Below the pieces are notes generated by a model. That model was not told the origin of the DNA. It worked only from the letters and a program-made list of their open reading frames with translations, and did no database searches. A program made the position numbers and the translations under genes. A stretch of 64,000 nt of DNA from Fimbriiglobus sp. Its GTDB lineage: Bacteria; Planctomycetota; Planctomycetia; Gemmatales; Gemmataceae. The first letter of the stretch is position 1, and each line of letters starts with the position of its first letter. Location: positions 4,863 through 68,862 of the forward strand of contig JALHQU010000011.1 of NCBI GenBank assembly GCA_022841795.1, given 5' to 3'. This document shows, in pieces, positions 43,613 to 52,986 of the stretch.

Positions 43613-44593
43613 ATGGCCGACAAGCAGAAGCAGCACTATGTTCCGCAATGCTACTTGCGTGGTTTTCTGAACGGCAACCGTCGCTTGTTCAGCTTCAACA
43701 AGCGACATCCAACCAAGCCGGCTGTTTCGTATAGCACCTGCAGCGTGGCTTGGAGCGAGTCCTTCCATGATCTTGACGCATCGATGTTCGTGGATTCTCA
43801 GAAAGGACCGCACCAGGTCGAAGACAATCTGTCGAAAGTAGAAGACAGCTTCCGCAAGACTCTCGACGTGTTCCTCGTAGAAGCTGCAAACGGCCAAGTC
43901 CGCCTCGATCTGAGTCATGAATTCGCACAGTTCGTAGCGCTCCAGTGGCTCCGCACTGAGACGGCTCGGAGGACACTTGTCGCAACTGATTTGGCGTTCA
44001 AGCAGGCAGCACTCAACGTACTCTCTCGCACCAACCCAGAGGTGCCTGCGGGACGTCTCGTCGCGCCCGACGACTACGACAAAATACTCCATCTCTCTTT
44101 CCTCACATCCAATTCTTCCATCCACCGGATGTCAAAGCGATTCGCAAGCATGGTCTGGATCATTGGCCGCAACGCATCCGCTATCCCGATCTACACGTCT
44201 GATTCGCCAGTGGTTCGCTTCCGCAATCCTCCACAGGATGATCCCGAGTGTGTCAACTCCGACACTGGCCTGATTTTCGTGTTCCCCCTGAACAGCCAAT
44301 ATGTGTTATTCATGGCCGAACGGTACATGGCATCACAAGTCTGCGTGCCCCCTCTTTCTGAGCGCGACCGAAGGACGGAAGACTTCGATAGCAGCGACAT
44401 TGCCTTTTGCAACAAACTGCAGGTTCAGCAGAGCGGACAGTACGTTTACTGCCAGGTTGACGAATTCGACTTCGCACGTCAGTTGTGCCAGGATGACCCG
44501 AGAATCTGTGACCCGGATCGAGACCGAATCCAGATAACTGCGGCAGAACAAACCGGAGAGAAGATTCAGATTTTTGCCAGATTTCTTGAATAG
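43613..44593 (+). CDS. DUF4238 protein inserted in the type I restriction locus
   Basis: A 326-residue protein that opens with the DUF4238 signature (KQKQHYVPQCYLRGF), followed by a helical body and a beta-rich middle (IPIYTSDSPVVRFRNP). DUF4238 proteins are of unknown function, often near mobile DNA. It is clearly less GC-rich than the genes on both sides, which points to separate acquisition. GAGGTG upstream supports the ATG. Position between hsdR and hsdM suggests an accessory defence role or a protective partner; this is inference. Confidence 0.82.
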   Translation: MADKQKQHYVPQCYLRGFLNGNRRLFSFNKRHPTKPAVSYSTCSVAWSESFHDLDASMFVDSQKGPHQVEDNLSKVEDSFRKTLDVFLVEAANGQVRLDLSHEFAQFVALQWLRTETARRTLVATDLAFKQAALNVLSRTNPEVPAGRLVAPDDYDKILHLSFLTSNSSIHRMSKRFASMVWIIGRNASAIPIYTSDSPVVRFRNPPQDDPECVNSDTGLIFVFPLNSQYVLFMAERYMASQVCVPPLSERDRRTEDFDSSDIAFCNKLQVQQSGQYVYCQVDEFDFARQLCQDDPRICDPDRDRIQITAAEQTGEKIQIFARFLE

Positions 44594-44643
44594 CTGCGAC
44601 TCATATTCATTCAGCCTTTGGTCATACGGAAGGGCCTACCAGC

Positions 44644-46058
44644 ATGACCGACGTGGTTCAGAAGCTGTGGGGGTTCTGCCACACCCTGCGGCACGACGGC
44701 GTCGATTACGGCGACTACATCGAGCAGATCACCTACCTGCTGTTCCTCAAGATGGCGGCCGAGAAGGGCATCCCCGTGCCCGCCGGGTGCGACTGGCCCA
44801 CCCTCCGCGACCAGTCCGGTTCACCGCTCATCGACCACTACATCGAAACCCTCCGCACACTCGGCCGGCAGCCGGGGATGCTCGGCGACATCTACGCCGG
44901 GGCGCAGTCCCGGTTCAACAACCCGGTCAGCCTGAAGCGACTCGTCACCCTGATCGACGAAACAGAGTGGACCACCCTCGGGGTGGACGTGAAGGCAGAA
45001 GCCTATGAGGGGTTGCTCGAAAAGGCGGCCAGCGAGGGGAAGAAGGGGGCCGGGCAATACTTCACCCCGCGGGTGCTCATCCAGTCGATCGTCCGCTGCC
45101 TCAAGCCCGACCCCGCGCCCACCCGCAGTTCACCATCGCCGACCCGGCGTGCGGCACCGGCGGGTTCCTGGTGGCCGCCTACGAGTGGTTCGTGGGCGAG
45201 ACGAAGGGCGGGGCCATCGACCGCGACCTGGCCAAGCGGGTGGCGAAGAAGACGTACTTCGGCGCCGAGCTGGTCGCCCGCCCCCGCCGCATGGCGCTCA
45301 TGAACCTGTTCCTGCACGGCGTCGAGCCGCACATCGACATCACCGACACCATCGACAGCCCGCCGCCGGGCAAGTTCGACGTGATCCTGGCCAACCCGCC
45401 GTTCGGCACCAAGGGGGCGAACGCCGCCCCGGACCGCGACGACTTCACCGTGGCCACCAGCAACAAGCAGCTCAACTTCCTCCAGCACTTCCTCACCGCC
45501 CTCAAGCCGGGCGGCCGGGCCGGGGTGGTGCTGCCGGACAACTGCCTGTTCGCCGACCAGGCGGGCGAGGTGTTCAAGGTGCTGACCGAGGACTGCAACC
45601 TGCACACCGTGCTGCGGCTGCCGCGGGGCACGTTCACCCCGTACAGCCAGGGGGTGAAGGCGAACGTGGTGTTCTTCACCAAGGGCGAGCCGACGCAGAC
45701 CGTGTGGATCTACGACGCGCGGACCAACGTGCCGGGCATCACCAAGAAGGACCGCCCGCTCACGCCCGCCCACTTCGCCGAGTTCGAGGCGTGCTACGGC
45801 GACGACCCGAACGGGCGAATCAAGCGGAAGGCATCCGCCTCAAAGGACGACCGCTGGCGTGCGTTCAGCATCGCGGAGGTGCGGGAGAAGGGGTACAAGC
45901 TGGATGGATTCAAGTGGCTGAAGGAGGAGTCGGCCGATGACGCCGACGAGATGCCCGAGCCGGAAGACCTGGCCGCCGACGCGATGGCCGACCTGAAGGC
46001 GGCGATGGGAGACATTGAGCAGGTGCTGAAGCTGCTGGACACGGAGGCCGCAGCATGA
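44644..46058 (+). pseudogene. hsdM: Type I restriction enzyme M subunit, frameshifted
   Basis: Would be about 471 residues. The N-terminal helical domain (VVQKLWGFCHTLRHDGVDYGDYIEQITYLLFLKMAAEKG, KGAGQYFTPRVLI) is in one frame. From about 45111 the sequence continues in the next frame with the SAM motif DPACGTGGFLVAAYEW and catalytic NPPFGTKG. One C seems to be missing from a C-run at 45111-45114 (expected LKPDPRAHPQFTIADPACG). Either the gene is inactivated, it switches by slippage, or the base is a sequencing error. Without M the complex could neither methylate nor cut. Stop overlaps the hsdS start (ATGA). Confidence 0.85.
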
Positions 46059-47350
46059 CCACGGACGAATTGCCAGAGGGTTGGGCACTTGCTTCTTTGG
46101 CAGAAGTCGCCAAGCTCGTAACAGGCACGACACCTTCTCGGAAGAAATCGGAATACTACGAAGGCGGCACAATCCCATGGGTAAAGCCAGGCGATCTGAA
46201 AACCTGGCACCCAATCGTTGATACTGAAGAATACCTCTCCGCAGATGGAGGGGGCGAATCTCGAATACTTCCAGCCCAGAGCACTCTTGTTTCCTGCATC
46301 GGAAACCTCGGCAAAGTTGGTTATGCAGGGAGGTCCTTAGCTACAAACCAGCAGATTAACGCTGCAATCTTTTGCGCAAATGTCGTCGAGCCACGGTACG
46401 GCTTTTTTTGGTGCTGCACCCTTCGGGAATGGTTAGAGGAGAACTCATCCGAGACTACGATCCGGATTGTTAACAAGGGCAGATTTGGTGATGCACCCAT
46501 TCCATTGCCACCGCTCAGCGAGCAGCAGCGAATCGTGGCAGCGGTGGAACGCATCCTCGACCGGGTGAACGCCGCCCGCGCCCGCCTGGACCGGGTGCCG
46601 ACCACGCTCAAGCGGTTCCGCCAAGCTGTCCTCGCCACCGCCTGCTCCGGCCAACTCACCGCCGACTGGCGGGAGAAGAATGCCATCGTCGATGGAACGG
46701 GACTGCTACTTCACAAGTTGGGCATTTCGGCTATTTCCGAAGGCATCCCAGACGACAACATCCCGGTATCGTGGCGATGGGTGAAGTTCGGGAGTCTTCT
46801 CGCTGAGTTCAAGAACGGACTTTCGACGAAGCCGAGCCAAACACTACCGGGTGTTCCGATCCTACGCATCAACGCGGTTCGTCCCGGCGAAGTGTCGTTC
46901 GCGGACCTTCGATATCTCGACTGCTCTGCTGACCAGCGCACCGCCTACGCCATTCGAGACGGAGACCTTCTCTTCACGCGCTACAACGGCAGCATCGACC
47001 TGCTCGGAGTCTGCGGAGTCGTTCGCGGGCTGAACGGCAAGGAGATCGTTTACCCGGACAAATTGATGCGGGCGCGGATGGCATCAAATGACATCCTGCC
47101 GGACTACTGCGAACTCTTCTTCGGGAGTTCCACTGCCCGCGAGCGGATGGTCGGCAAGTCGAAGTCCTCGGCCGGCCAGAACGGGATTTCTGGGGCGGAC
47201 GTGAAAGCCCAACCGCTCGCCCTTCCCCCGCTGGCCGAGCAGCAAGAGATCGTGAAGCGGGTGTCGGCGCTGTTTGCCCGTGCGGACGCCATCGAAGCGG
47301 CGGTGACGGCGGCCCGGAAGCGGGTGGACGGTAGCCGTCCGGTGAAGTGA
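46055..47350 (+). CDS. hsdS: Type I restriction enzyme specificity subunit
   Basis: A 431-residue protein with two target-recognition domains (about 1-150 and 220-370). They are separated by the conserved helical spacer (PLPPLSEQQRIVAAVERILDRVNAARARL...AVLATACSGQLTADW). A second conserved region starts at LPPLAEQQEIVKRVSALFARADAIEAAV. The recognition domains are AT-richer than the spacers, as expected when they are exchanged by recombination. The C-terminus stops at RKRVDGSRPVK, before the usual last helix, and may be slightly truncated. Confidence 0.92.
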   Translation: MTTDELPEGWALASLAEVAKLVTGTTPSRKKSEYYEGGTIPWVKPGDLKTWHPIVDTEEYLSADGGGESRILPAQSTLVSCIGNLGKVGYAGRSLATNQQINAAIFCANVVEPRYGFFWCCTLREWLEENSSETTIRIVNKGRFGDAPIPLPPLSEQQRIVAAVERILDRVNAARARLDRVPTTLKRFRQAVLATACSGQLTADWREKNAIVDGTGLLLHKLGISAISEGIPDDNIPVSWRWVKFGSLLAEFKNGLSTKPSQTLPGVPILRINAVRPGEVSFADLRYLDCSADQRTAYAIRDGDLLFTRYNGSIDLLGVCGVVRGLNGKEIVYPDKLMRARMASNDILPDYCELFFGSSTARERMVGKSKSSAGQNGISGADVKAQPLALPPLAEQQEIVKRVSALFARADAIEAAVTAARKRVDGSRPVK

Positions 47351-47465
47351 CGCTTTCGAGGTCGATTGTATTCGGAGTTGGTGTGATGGTCGGGGACGGG
47401 GCAGGCGTGCTGACCCCACCTGTTATCCTCGTGAACCTGCCGTGGACGGCAGTAAACTAGGCCTC

Positions 47466-48032
47466 ATGGCCGACGTGACCCAACTCCTAGACGCCGCCGC
47501 GGCCGGCGACCCGCACGCCGCGGCCGAACTTCTCCCGCTCATCTACGACGAGTTGCGGAAGCTCGCTGCCGCCCGGTTGGCCAACGAGCAGGCCGGGCAC
47601 ACCCTCCAGCCGACCGCCCTGGTCCACGAGGCCTACGTCCGGTTAGTCGGCGGCGGGCAGTCGGACGGGTGGGACGGCCGCGGGCACTTCTTCGCGGCCG
47701 CGGCAGAAGCCATGCGCCGCATCCTCGTCGAGAGCGCCCGCCGCAAGCAGCGGGAGAGGCACGGGGGCGGGCGGAGGCGGCTGACCCTGGACGACCTGGA
47801 TGTCTCGGCCGAGGCCGCGGCGGACGACGACGTTCTGGCCCTGAGCGATGCCCTGGACAAGTTGGCCGCGGTCAACCCGCGGGCCGCCGAACTGGTGAAG
47901 TTGCGGTACTTCGCCGGGCTGACCGGGCGGGAGGCGGCCGGGGCGCTGAACATCTCGCCCCGCAAGGCGGACCAGATCTGGGCCTACGCCCGCGCCTGGC
48001 TGCTCGACCGCCTGAACGACCCGTCCGGCTGA
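47466..48032 (+). CDS. ECF-like sigma factor (Sigma70_ECF type)
   Basis: A 188-residue protein of the ECF-like group common in planctomycetes: DVTQLLDAAAAGDPHAAAELLPLIYDELRKLAAARL, PTALVHEAYVRLV, GHFFAAAAEAMRRILVESARRK, and region 4 LRYFAGLTGREAAGALNISPRKADQIW. Precedes a transmembrane kinase gene. Three downstream genes share a promoter-like motif that could be its target. Confidence 0.92.
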   Translation: MADVTQLLDAAAAGDPHAAAELLPLIYDELRKLAAARLANEQAGHTLQPTALVHEAYVRLVGGGQSDGWDGRGHFFAAAAEAMRRILVESARRKQRERHGGGRRRLTLDDLDVSAEAAADDDVLALSDALDKLAAVNPRAAELVKLRYFAGLTGREAAGALNISPRKADQIWAYARAWLLDRLNDPSG

Positions 48033-48040
48033 GCCGGAAT

Positions 48041-48070
48041 CCGTGCGCACCGGCGGGATCGGCGTCGCAT
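48041..48070 (+). promoter_or_regulatory. Bipartite ECF promoter-like motif, copy 1
   Basis: CCGTGCGCA (48041-48049), 14 bases, GTCGCAT (48064-48070). It lies 43 bases before the kinase start. Same blocks and spacing as copies 2 and 3. Confidence 0.72.
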
Positions 48071-48113
48071 TGGGGGTGGGGAGAACCCGCGCCCGTCTCG
48101 CCGGAGGCTCGCC

Positions 48114-50870
48114 GTGACCGAAGAGACCCTCTTCATCGAGGCCCTGGAGATCGCCGACCCGGCCGGGCGAGCCGCATTCCTGGACCGGGCGTGCGCCGGC
48201 AACTCCAACCTCCGCGGTCGGTTGGACCGGCTGCTGGCCGAACACGCCCAGGCCGGCAGTTTCCTCGGCCAGCCGGCCGCTCTCCCCCCGACCGGGCCGC
48301 TAGTCGCACCAGGAGACTCGTCCACGAACCTCCGGTCCGATGCCCAATCGGCCGGAGGTGTTGTCGGACCCTACAAGCTGGTCGAGGTGATCGGCGAGGG
48401 CGGCATGGGCACCGTGTGGCTGGCCCGACAGCAGGAGCCGGTCAAGCGGCTGGTCGCCCTGAAGGTGATCAAGGCCGGGATGGACTCGAAGAGCGTGCTC
48501 GCCCGGTTCGAGGCCGAGCGGCAGGCGCTGGCGCTGATGGACCACCCGCACATCGCCCGGGTGCTGGACGCCGGGGCCACCCCGGACGGCCGCCCGTTCT
48601 TCGTCATGGAGCTGGTGAAGGGGGTGCCGATCACCACGTTCTGCGACGAGCGAAAGCTCACCCCGCGGGAGCGGCTGGAGCTGTTCGTGCCGGTGTGCCA
48701 GGCCATCCAGCACGCCCACCAGAAGGGGGTCATCCACCGGGACATCAAGCCGAACAACGTGCTGGTGGCGTTGTACGACGGGCGGCCGGTGCCAAAAGTG
48801 ATCGACTTCGGCATCGCCAAAGCGACCGGCCAGCCGCTGACCGAGAAGACGCTCGTCACCGGGCTGGGGGCGGTGGTCGGGACGCCCGAATACATGTCGC
48901 CCGAGCAGGCCGAGCTGAACCAACTGGACATCGACACCCGCAGCGACGTGTACAGCCTGGGGGTGCTGCTGTACGAGCTGCTCACCGGCACGACCCCGCT
49001 CCAGCGGAAGCGGCTGAAGGAGGCAGCCTTGCTGGAGGTGCTGCGGCTGGTGCGGGAGGAAGAGCCGCCGCGGCCGAGTACCCGGCTGAGCACCACCGAC
49101 GAACTGCCGAGCATCGCGGCCAACCGCGGGGTCGAGCCGCGTCAACTGTCCGGGCTGGTGCGCGGAGAGTTGGACTGGATCGTGATGAAGGCGTTGGAGA
49201 AGGACCGCGGCCGGCGGTACGAGACGGCCATTGGGTTCGCCGCCGACGTGCTGCGGTTCCTGGCCGGCGAGGCAGTGCTGGCCGTCCCGCCGTCGGCGGG
49301 ATACCGGCTGCGGAAGTTCGCCCGGCGGAATAAGGGGCCGGCACTCGCCGCGAGCGTCGTCCTGCTGGCGCTGGTCGGCGGCGTCGCGGGGCTGGTCATC
49401 GGACTGGTCCGAGCGGATGAGCAGCGCCGCGCGGCGGAGTCCTCCGCCGCGGCGGAACGGCAGGCCAAACTCGACGCCGAACGAGCCGCCGAGGCCGAGA
49501 AGGCGGCCAAAGACACGGCGGAGCGGCGGCTGGCCCAGATCGAGAAGGGGGTCGAGCTGTTCGCCGGGCTGGTCCGCGGGCTGGACCCGCGCGGCGCGGA
49601 GCGGGGGGCACCGCCCCTGTTCGAGCAGTTGCGCGATCGGGCGGCGAAGGCGGCCGACGAGCTGACCGGAGAGGCGGTGGGCGACGCCGAGGTGGTGGCC
49701 CGGCTGCAGACGCTGCTGGGCAGCACGCTGCGTGAGATGGGCAACCCGGTCAAAGCGGTCGAAGTGCTGGAGCGGGCGCGGGCGACGCGGGAGGCGAAGC
49801 TCGGGCTGGCCCATTCCGACACCCTCAAGACCCTGACGGAACTGGCCCTGGCGTACCGGAACGCACGCAAGCTGACCGAGTCCATCGCCCTGTTCGAGCA
49901 GGTCCAAAACACCCTGTCGAAAAAGTCGCCGGCCGACTACCCCGGCGACAAATCATACGAGTGGATGTTGGTCGAGTGCCACAGCCACCGGGGCATCGCA
50001 CTTGCCGACCAGGGGAAGTTCGCGGCGGCGGCGGACGCCTTCCGCGAAGCCGTGCGGGTCGCACTGAAGTTGGGTGACGACCGACGCGCCCAGGTGAAGC
50101 TGTCCGCGTGCTACGACGGCCTGGGTAACGTGCTGCTGGAGTTGAACAAGCTCGCGGACGCGAAGGAGGCGTACCTCACGGCCCTGGACATCAAGGAACG
50201 GCTCACCCGCCAGTTCCCGACATCGCTGGATTACGCCGTGTCCCTCGGCGGCGGCTACTGCAACTTCGGGCACCTCGTCAGCGACTCCGGCCGGCCGGCC
50301 GAGGCGGTGGCGTGGTTTGAGAAGGCGATCGCGCAGCTGGAACCCGTGCTGACTGAGGAGAAACGCACGATCATCGTCCGCCAGTTCCTCGGCAATAGCC
50401 ACTACGGACGAGCGCTGGCATTCGCCCGGCTCGGCCGGGATGCCGAGGCGATCCCGGACTGGGAACGCGCACTGGAGTTAGGCAACAGCAGCACACCCGA
50501 GGTGATCCGGTCTGGGCTGGCCCGGTCGCGGCTGGGGAGGGCCCAGGCGGACAAGAACGCCGCCGCCTGCCGGGCGGCTGCCGCCGAGTACGAGGCCGTG
50601 AAGGGGACCGACGCCGAGTGGCTATATAACGCGGCCTGTAATCGGGCCGTCTGTGCCGCCGTGATTCCGGTCGACCCGAAGACGCCGGCCGCCGTCGCAA
50701 CCGGGCTCGCCAAGGAGGAGGCCGACAAGGCAATGGCTTGGCTGGTCAAGGCCGTCGCCGCCGGGTGGGGAGATGTCGCCCATATGAAGACGGACATCGC
50801 CCTCAGCCCCCTCCGTGATCGCGCGGATTTCAAGAAGCTGATGACCGAGTTAGAAGCCAAGAAGAAATGA
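48114..50870 (+). CDS. Transmembrane Ser/Thr protein kinase with TPR extension
   Basis: A 918-residue protein. The kinase domain spans about 85-360: GEGGMGTVWLA (about 92), ALKVIKAGMD, VIHRDIKPNNVLV (about 208), VIDFGIAKA (about 230), GTPEYMSPEQ; all catalytic residues are present. The HRDIKPNN and KVIDFGIAKAT wording is that of the large Gemmata kinase family. A membrane helix lies at about 411-433. A coiled-coil-like Glu/Ala segment follows, then TPR-like repeats to the end. GTG 48114 with GGAGG upstream. It has its own promoter motif behind the sigma gene. Confidence 0.93.
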   Translation: MTEETLFIEALEIADPAGRAAFLDRACAGNSNLRGRLDRLLAEHAQAGSFLGQPAALPPTGPLVAPGDSSTNLRSDAQSAGGVVGPYKLVEVIGEGGMGTVWLARQQEPVKRLVALKVIKAGMDSKSVLARFEAERQALALMDHPHIARVLDAGATPDGRPFFVMELVKGVPITTFCDERKLTPRERLELFVPVCQAIQHAHQKGVIHRDIKPNNVLVALYDGRPVPKVIDFGIAKATGQPLTEKTLVTGLGAVVGTPEYMSPEQAELNQLDIDTRSDVYSLGVLLYELLTGTTPLQRKRLKEAALLEVLRLVREEEPPRPSTRLSTTDELPSIAANRGVEPRQLSGLVRGELDWIVMKALEKDRGRRYETAIGFAADVLRFLAGEAVLAVPPSAGYRLRKFARRNKGPALAASVVLLALVGGVAGLVIGLVRADEQRRAAESSAAAERQAKLDAERAAEAEKAAKDTAERRLAQIEKGVELFAGLVRGLDPRGAERGAPPLFEQLRDRAAKAADELTGEAVGDAEVVARLQTLLGSTLREMGNPVKAVEVLERARATREAKLGLAHSDTLKTLTELALAYRNARKLTESIALFEQVQNTLSKKSPADYPGDKSYEWMLVECHSHRGIALADQGKFAAAADAFREAVRVALKLGDDRRAQVKLSACYDGLGNVLLELNKLADAKEAYLTALDIKERLTRQFPTSLDYAVSLGGGYCNFGHLVSDSGRPAEAVAWFEKAIAQLEPVLTEEKRTIIVRQFLGNSHYGRALAFARLGRDAEAIPDWERALELGNSSTPEVIRSGLARSRLGRAQADKNAAACRAAAAEYEAVKGTDAEWLYNAACNRAVCAAVIPVDPKTPAAVATGLAKEEADKAMAWLVKAVAAGWGDVAHMKTDIALSPLRDRADFKKLMTELEAKKK

Positions 50871-51068
50871 CTATCCGGCCGGCGGGCTGACCAGTGCGTG
50901 AAGACAAGACGCGGCCGGGGGGGTCACACCGCCGAGTATCCCCACCCACTCGCCCGTCGGGGATCAGTTCCGACCCTCGCTCCCTCCACGGCCCACCTCG
51001 ATTACGGCAATCCCGCGACTCCCGAACAGCCCGAGACCGGCATCACCCTCGGCAATTCCCGTCAGAAT

Positions 51069-51098
51069 CCGTGCGCACCCGCACGGCGGACGTCGCAT
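51069..51098 (+). promoter_or_regulatory. Bipartite ECF promoter-like motif, copy 2
   Basis: CCGTGCGCA (51069-51077), 14 bases, GTCGCAT (51092-51098), 75 bases before the haloperoxidase-like gene. It is the only recognisable feature in the 303-base gap after the kinase gene. Confidence 0.72.
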
Positions 51099-51173
51099 GG
51101 GGTGTCGGGCACCGTCGCTCGGCGTCGCGCGTTTCCCGGTGTCACCTCCCGATCCCGCACAGGAGCCGCTCCC

Positions 51174-52850
51174 ATGCTCGCCACCGCCGACCGCCCCCGA
51201 TCCCGCCTGCAGGTCGAAACCCTGGAAGACCGGCTGACCCCGACCGCCGACCTGGTCCTCCAGTGGAACGAACTGCTGTGGGACTCCGTCCGCGCCACCG
51301 CCACCCCCGCCCCGTTCGCCACGCGGATCGCGGCCATCACCCACGCCGCCGTGTACGACTCGGTGAACGCCCTGACGCGGACGCACGAGCCGCTCTACGT
51401 GGACACCCTGGCCCACCCGAAGGCGTCGCGGGAGGCAGCCGTCGCCGCGGCGGCGCACCGGGCGCTGACCGCCCTCATCCCGGCTCCGGCTCAGGTGGCC
51501 GCCTTCGACGCCAAACTGGCCGCCTCGCTCGCCACCGTCCCGGACGGCAAGGCGGAGGACGACGGCGTCGCCCTGGGACGGTTCGTGGCCGACCAGATCC
51601 TGGCCCTGCGGGCGAACGACGGGTCCGTCAACACCCTCCCGCCGTACACCGGCAGCACCGAGCCGGGCAAGTGGCGGCCGACGACCGCCGGGGCGAACGG
51701 CCGGGAACCGCACTGGCCGGGTGTCACCCCGTTCGCCCTGGCCAGCGGCGACCAGTTCCGCCCGGCCGCACCGGCGGCGCTGACGAGCGACGAGTACACG
51801 GCCGCGTTCAACGAGGTGAAGGCGCTCGGCTCCGCCACCGGCAGCACCCGCACGGCCGACCAGACGGCGATGGCCCTGTACTGGAACAACGGGGCCGGCA
51901 CCGCCACCCCGCCCGGCCACCTGAGCCTGATGGCCCGGATCGTGTCTGAGCAGCGGGGTAACTCACTGGAGGAGAACGCCCGCCTGTTCGCCGCCCTGAA
52001 CGTGGCCATGGCCGACGCGCTGATCGGCTGCTGGGACGCCAAGTACGAGTACAGCTACTGGCGGCCGGTGACGGGCATCCGCTTGGCCGGCGACGACGGC
52101 AACCCGGACACGGCGGCCGTCGCGACGTGGACGCCGCTCATCGGCACGCCCGCCCACCCCAGCTACGTCTCGGCGCACGCCTCGGTCAGCGGGGCGGCGG
52201 CGACGGTGCTGGCCGGGTTCTTCGGCACCGACGCCGTCGCCTTCACCCTGCCGTCGCAGAACCCGGCCCTGCCCGCGCGGGCGTTCACCAGCTTCTCCCA
52301 TGCCGCGCAGGAGTCGGCCGACAGTCGGCTGTACGGCGGCATCCACTGGCGGTTCGACAACGAAGTCGCGCTCGACTTGGGCGCCGCCGTCGGGGAGTAC
52401 GTCCTGGCCAACTTCCAGCAGGCGGCCGACCGCGGCCCGGCCGCCGGGGTGGTGAACGGCGAGCTGGTCGTGGTCGGCAGTGCCGCCGCCGACTTCCTGC
52501 ACGTCGGCCGGGTGAGCGGGAACCTGGTGGTGTGGGCGAACGGGGCGCAACTCGGCACGTTCGCCGCGGACGTGGCGGCCATCGTGGCGGACGCCGGCGG
52601 CGGCGACGACCACATCCTGATCGCCTCACAGATCCAGGCCGCGGCTGAGTTGTACGGCGGGGCCGGGAACGACCACCTCCGGGGCGGGGGCGGGGACGAC
52701 CGCCTTTACGGCGAGGACGGGGACGACCACCTGTTCGGCGGACACGGCAACGACGCCCTGCTCGGCGGGCTGGGCGACGACTGGCTGTTCGGCGGTCCCG
52801 GCCTGGACTTCCTCGACGGCGGCGACGGGGACAACCACCTGGTGGGGTGA
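51174..52850 (+). CDS. Vanadium haloperoxidase/PAP2-like protein with RTX repeats
   Basis: A 558-residue protein. The export-type N-terminus is SRLQVETLEDRLTP. The middle shows the vanadium-dependent haloperoxidase pattern: KYEYSYWRPVTGIR (about 290), PAHPSYVSAHASVSGA (about 325, the phosphate/vanadate-binding S/H segment) and GGIHWRFDNEVAL (about 390). The last 65 residues are nonapeptide calcium-binding repeats (GGAGNDHLRGGGGDDRLYGEDGDDHLFGG), usual for type I-secreted proteins. Probably surface-exposed, acting on halides or phosphate esters. Confidence 0.88.
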   Translation: MLATADRPRSRLQVETLEDRLTPTADLVLQWNELLWDSVRATATPAPFATRIAAITHAAVYDSVNALTRTHEPLYVDTLAHPKASREAAVAAAAHRALTALIPAPAQVAAFDAKLAASLATVPDGKAEDDGVALGRFVADQILALRANDGSVNTLPPYTGSTEPGKWRPTTAGANGREPHWPGVTPFALASGDQFRPAAPAALTSDEYTAAFNEVKALGSATGSTRTADQTAMALYWNNGAGTATPPGHLSLMARIVSEQRGNSLEENARLFAALNVAMADALIGCWDAKYEYSYWRPVTGIRLAGDDGNPDTAAVATWTPLIGTPAHPSYVSAHASVSGAAATVLAGFFGTDAVAFTLPSQNPALPARAFTSFSHAAQESADSRLYGGIHWRFDNEVALDLGAAVGEYVLANFQQAADRGPAAGVVNGELVVVGSAAADFLHVGRVSGNLVVWANGAQLGTFAADVAAIVADAGGGDDHILIASQIQAAAELYGGAGNDHLRGGGGDDRLYGEDGDDHLFGGHGNDALLGGLGDDWLFGGPGLDFLDGGDGDNHLVG

Positions 52851-52915
52851 GCACCGCTGGCCGGCGGGAGTCGCCTTCGGGTGAACCCGCCGGCCTGTCG
52901 TCATTTCGCCGGATT

Positions 52916-52945
52916 CCGTGCGCAATCCGGCAGCTCACGTCGCAT
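52916..52945 (+). promoter_or_regulatory. Bipartite ECF promoter-like motif, copy 3
   Basis: CCGTGCGCA (52916-52924), 14 bases, GTCGCAT (52939-52945), 41 bases before the FG-GAP gene. The spacer is unrelated in sequence to those of copies 1 and 2, while both blocks are identical. Confidence 0.72.
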
Positions 52946-52986
52946 GGGAATCGGAGACCCAACCCCCGCTGACCGGAGTCCGTCCC

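Noticed and set aside
45105-45125. Programmed frameshifting or phase variation in hsdM
   Set aside because: The C-run is only four bases and no slippery motif or stimulatory hairpin is evident; simple mutation or sequencing error is more likely.
44644-46058. Selenocysteine in other genes broken by TGA
   Set aside because: The hsdM break is a shift of frame, not a single in-frame TGA, and no other U-x-x-C-like context was seen.
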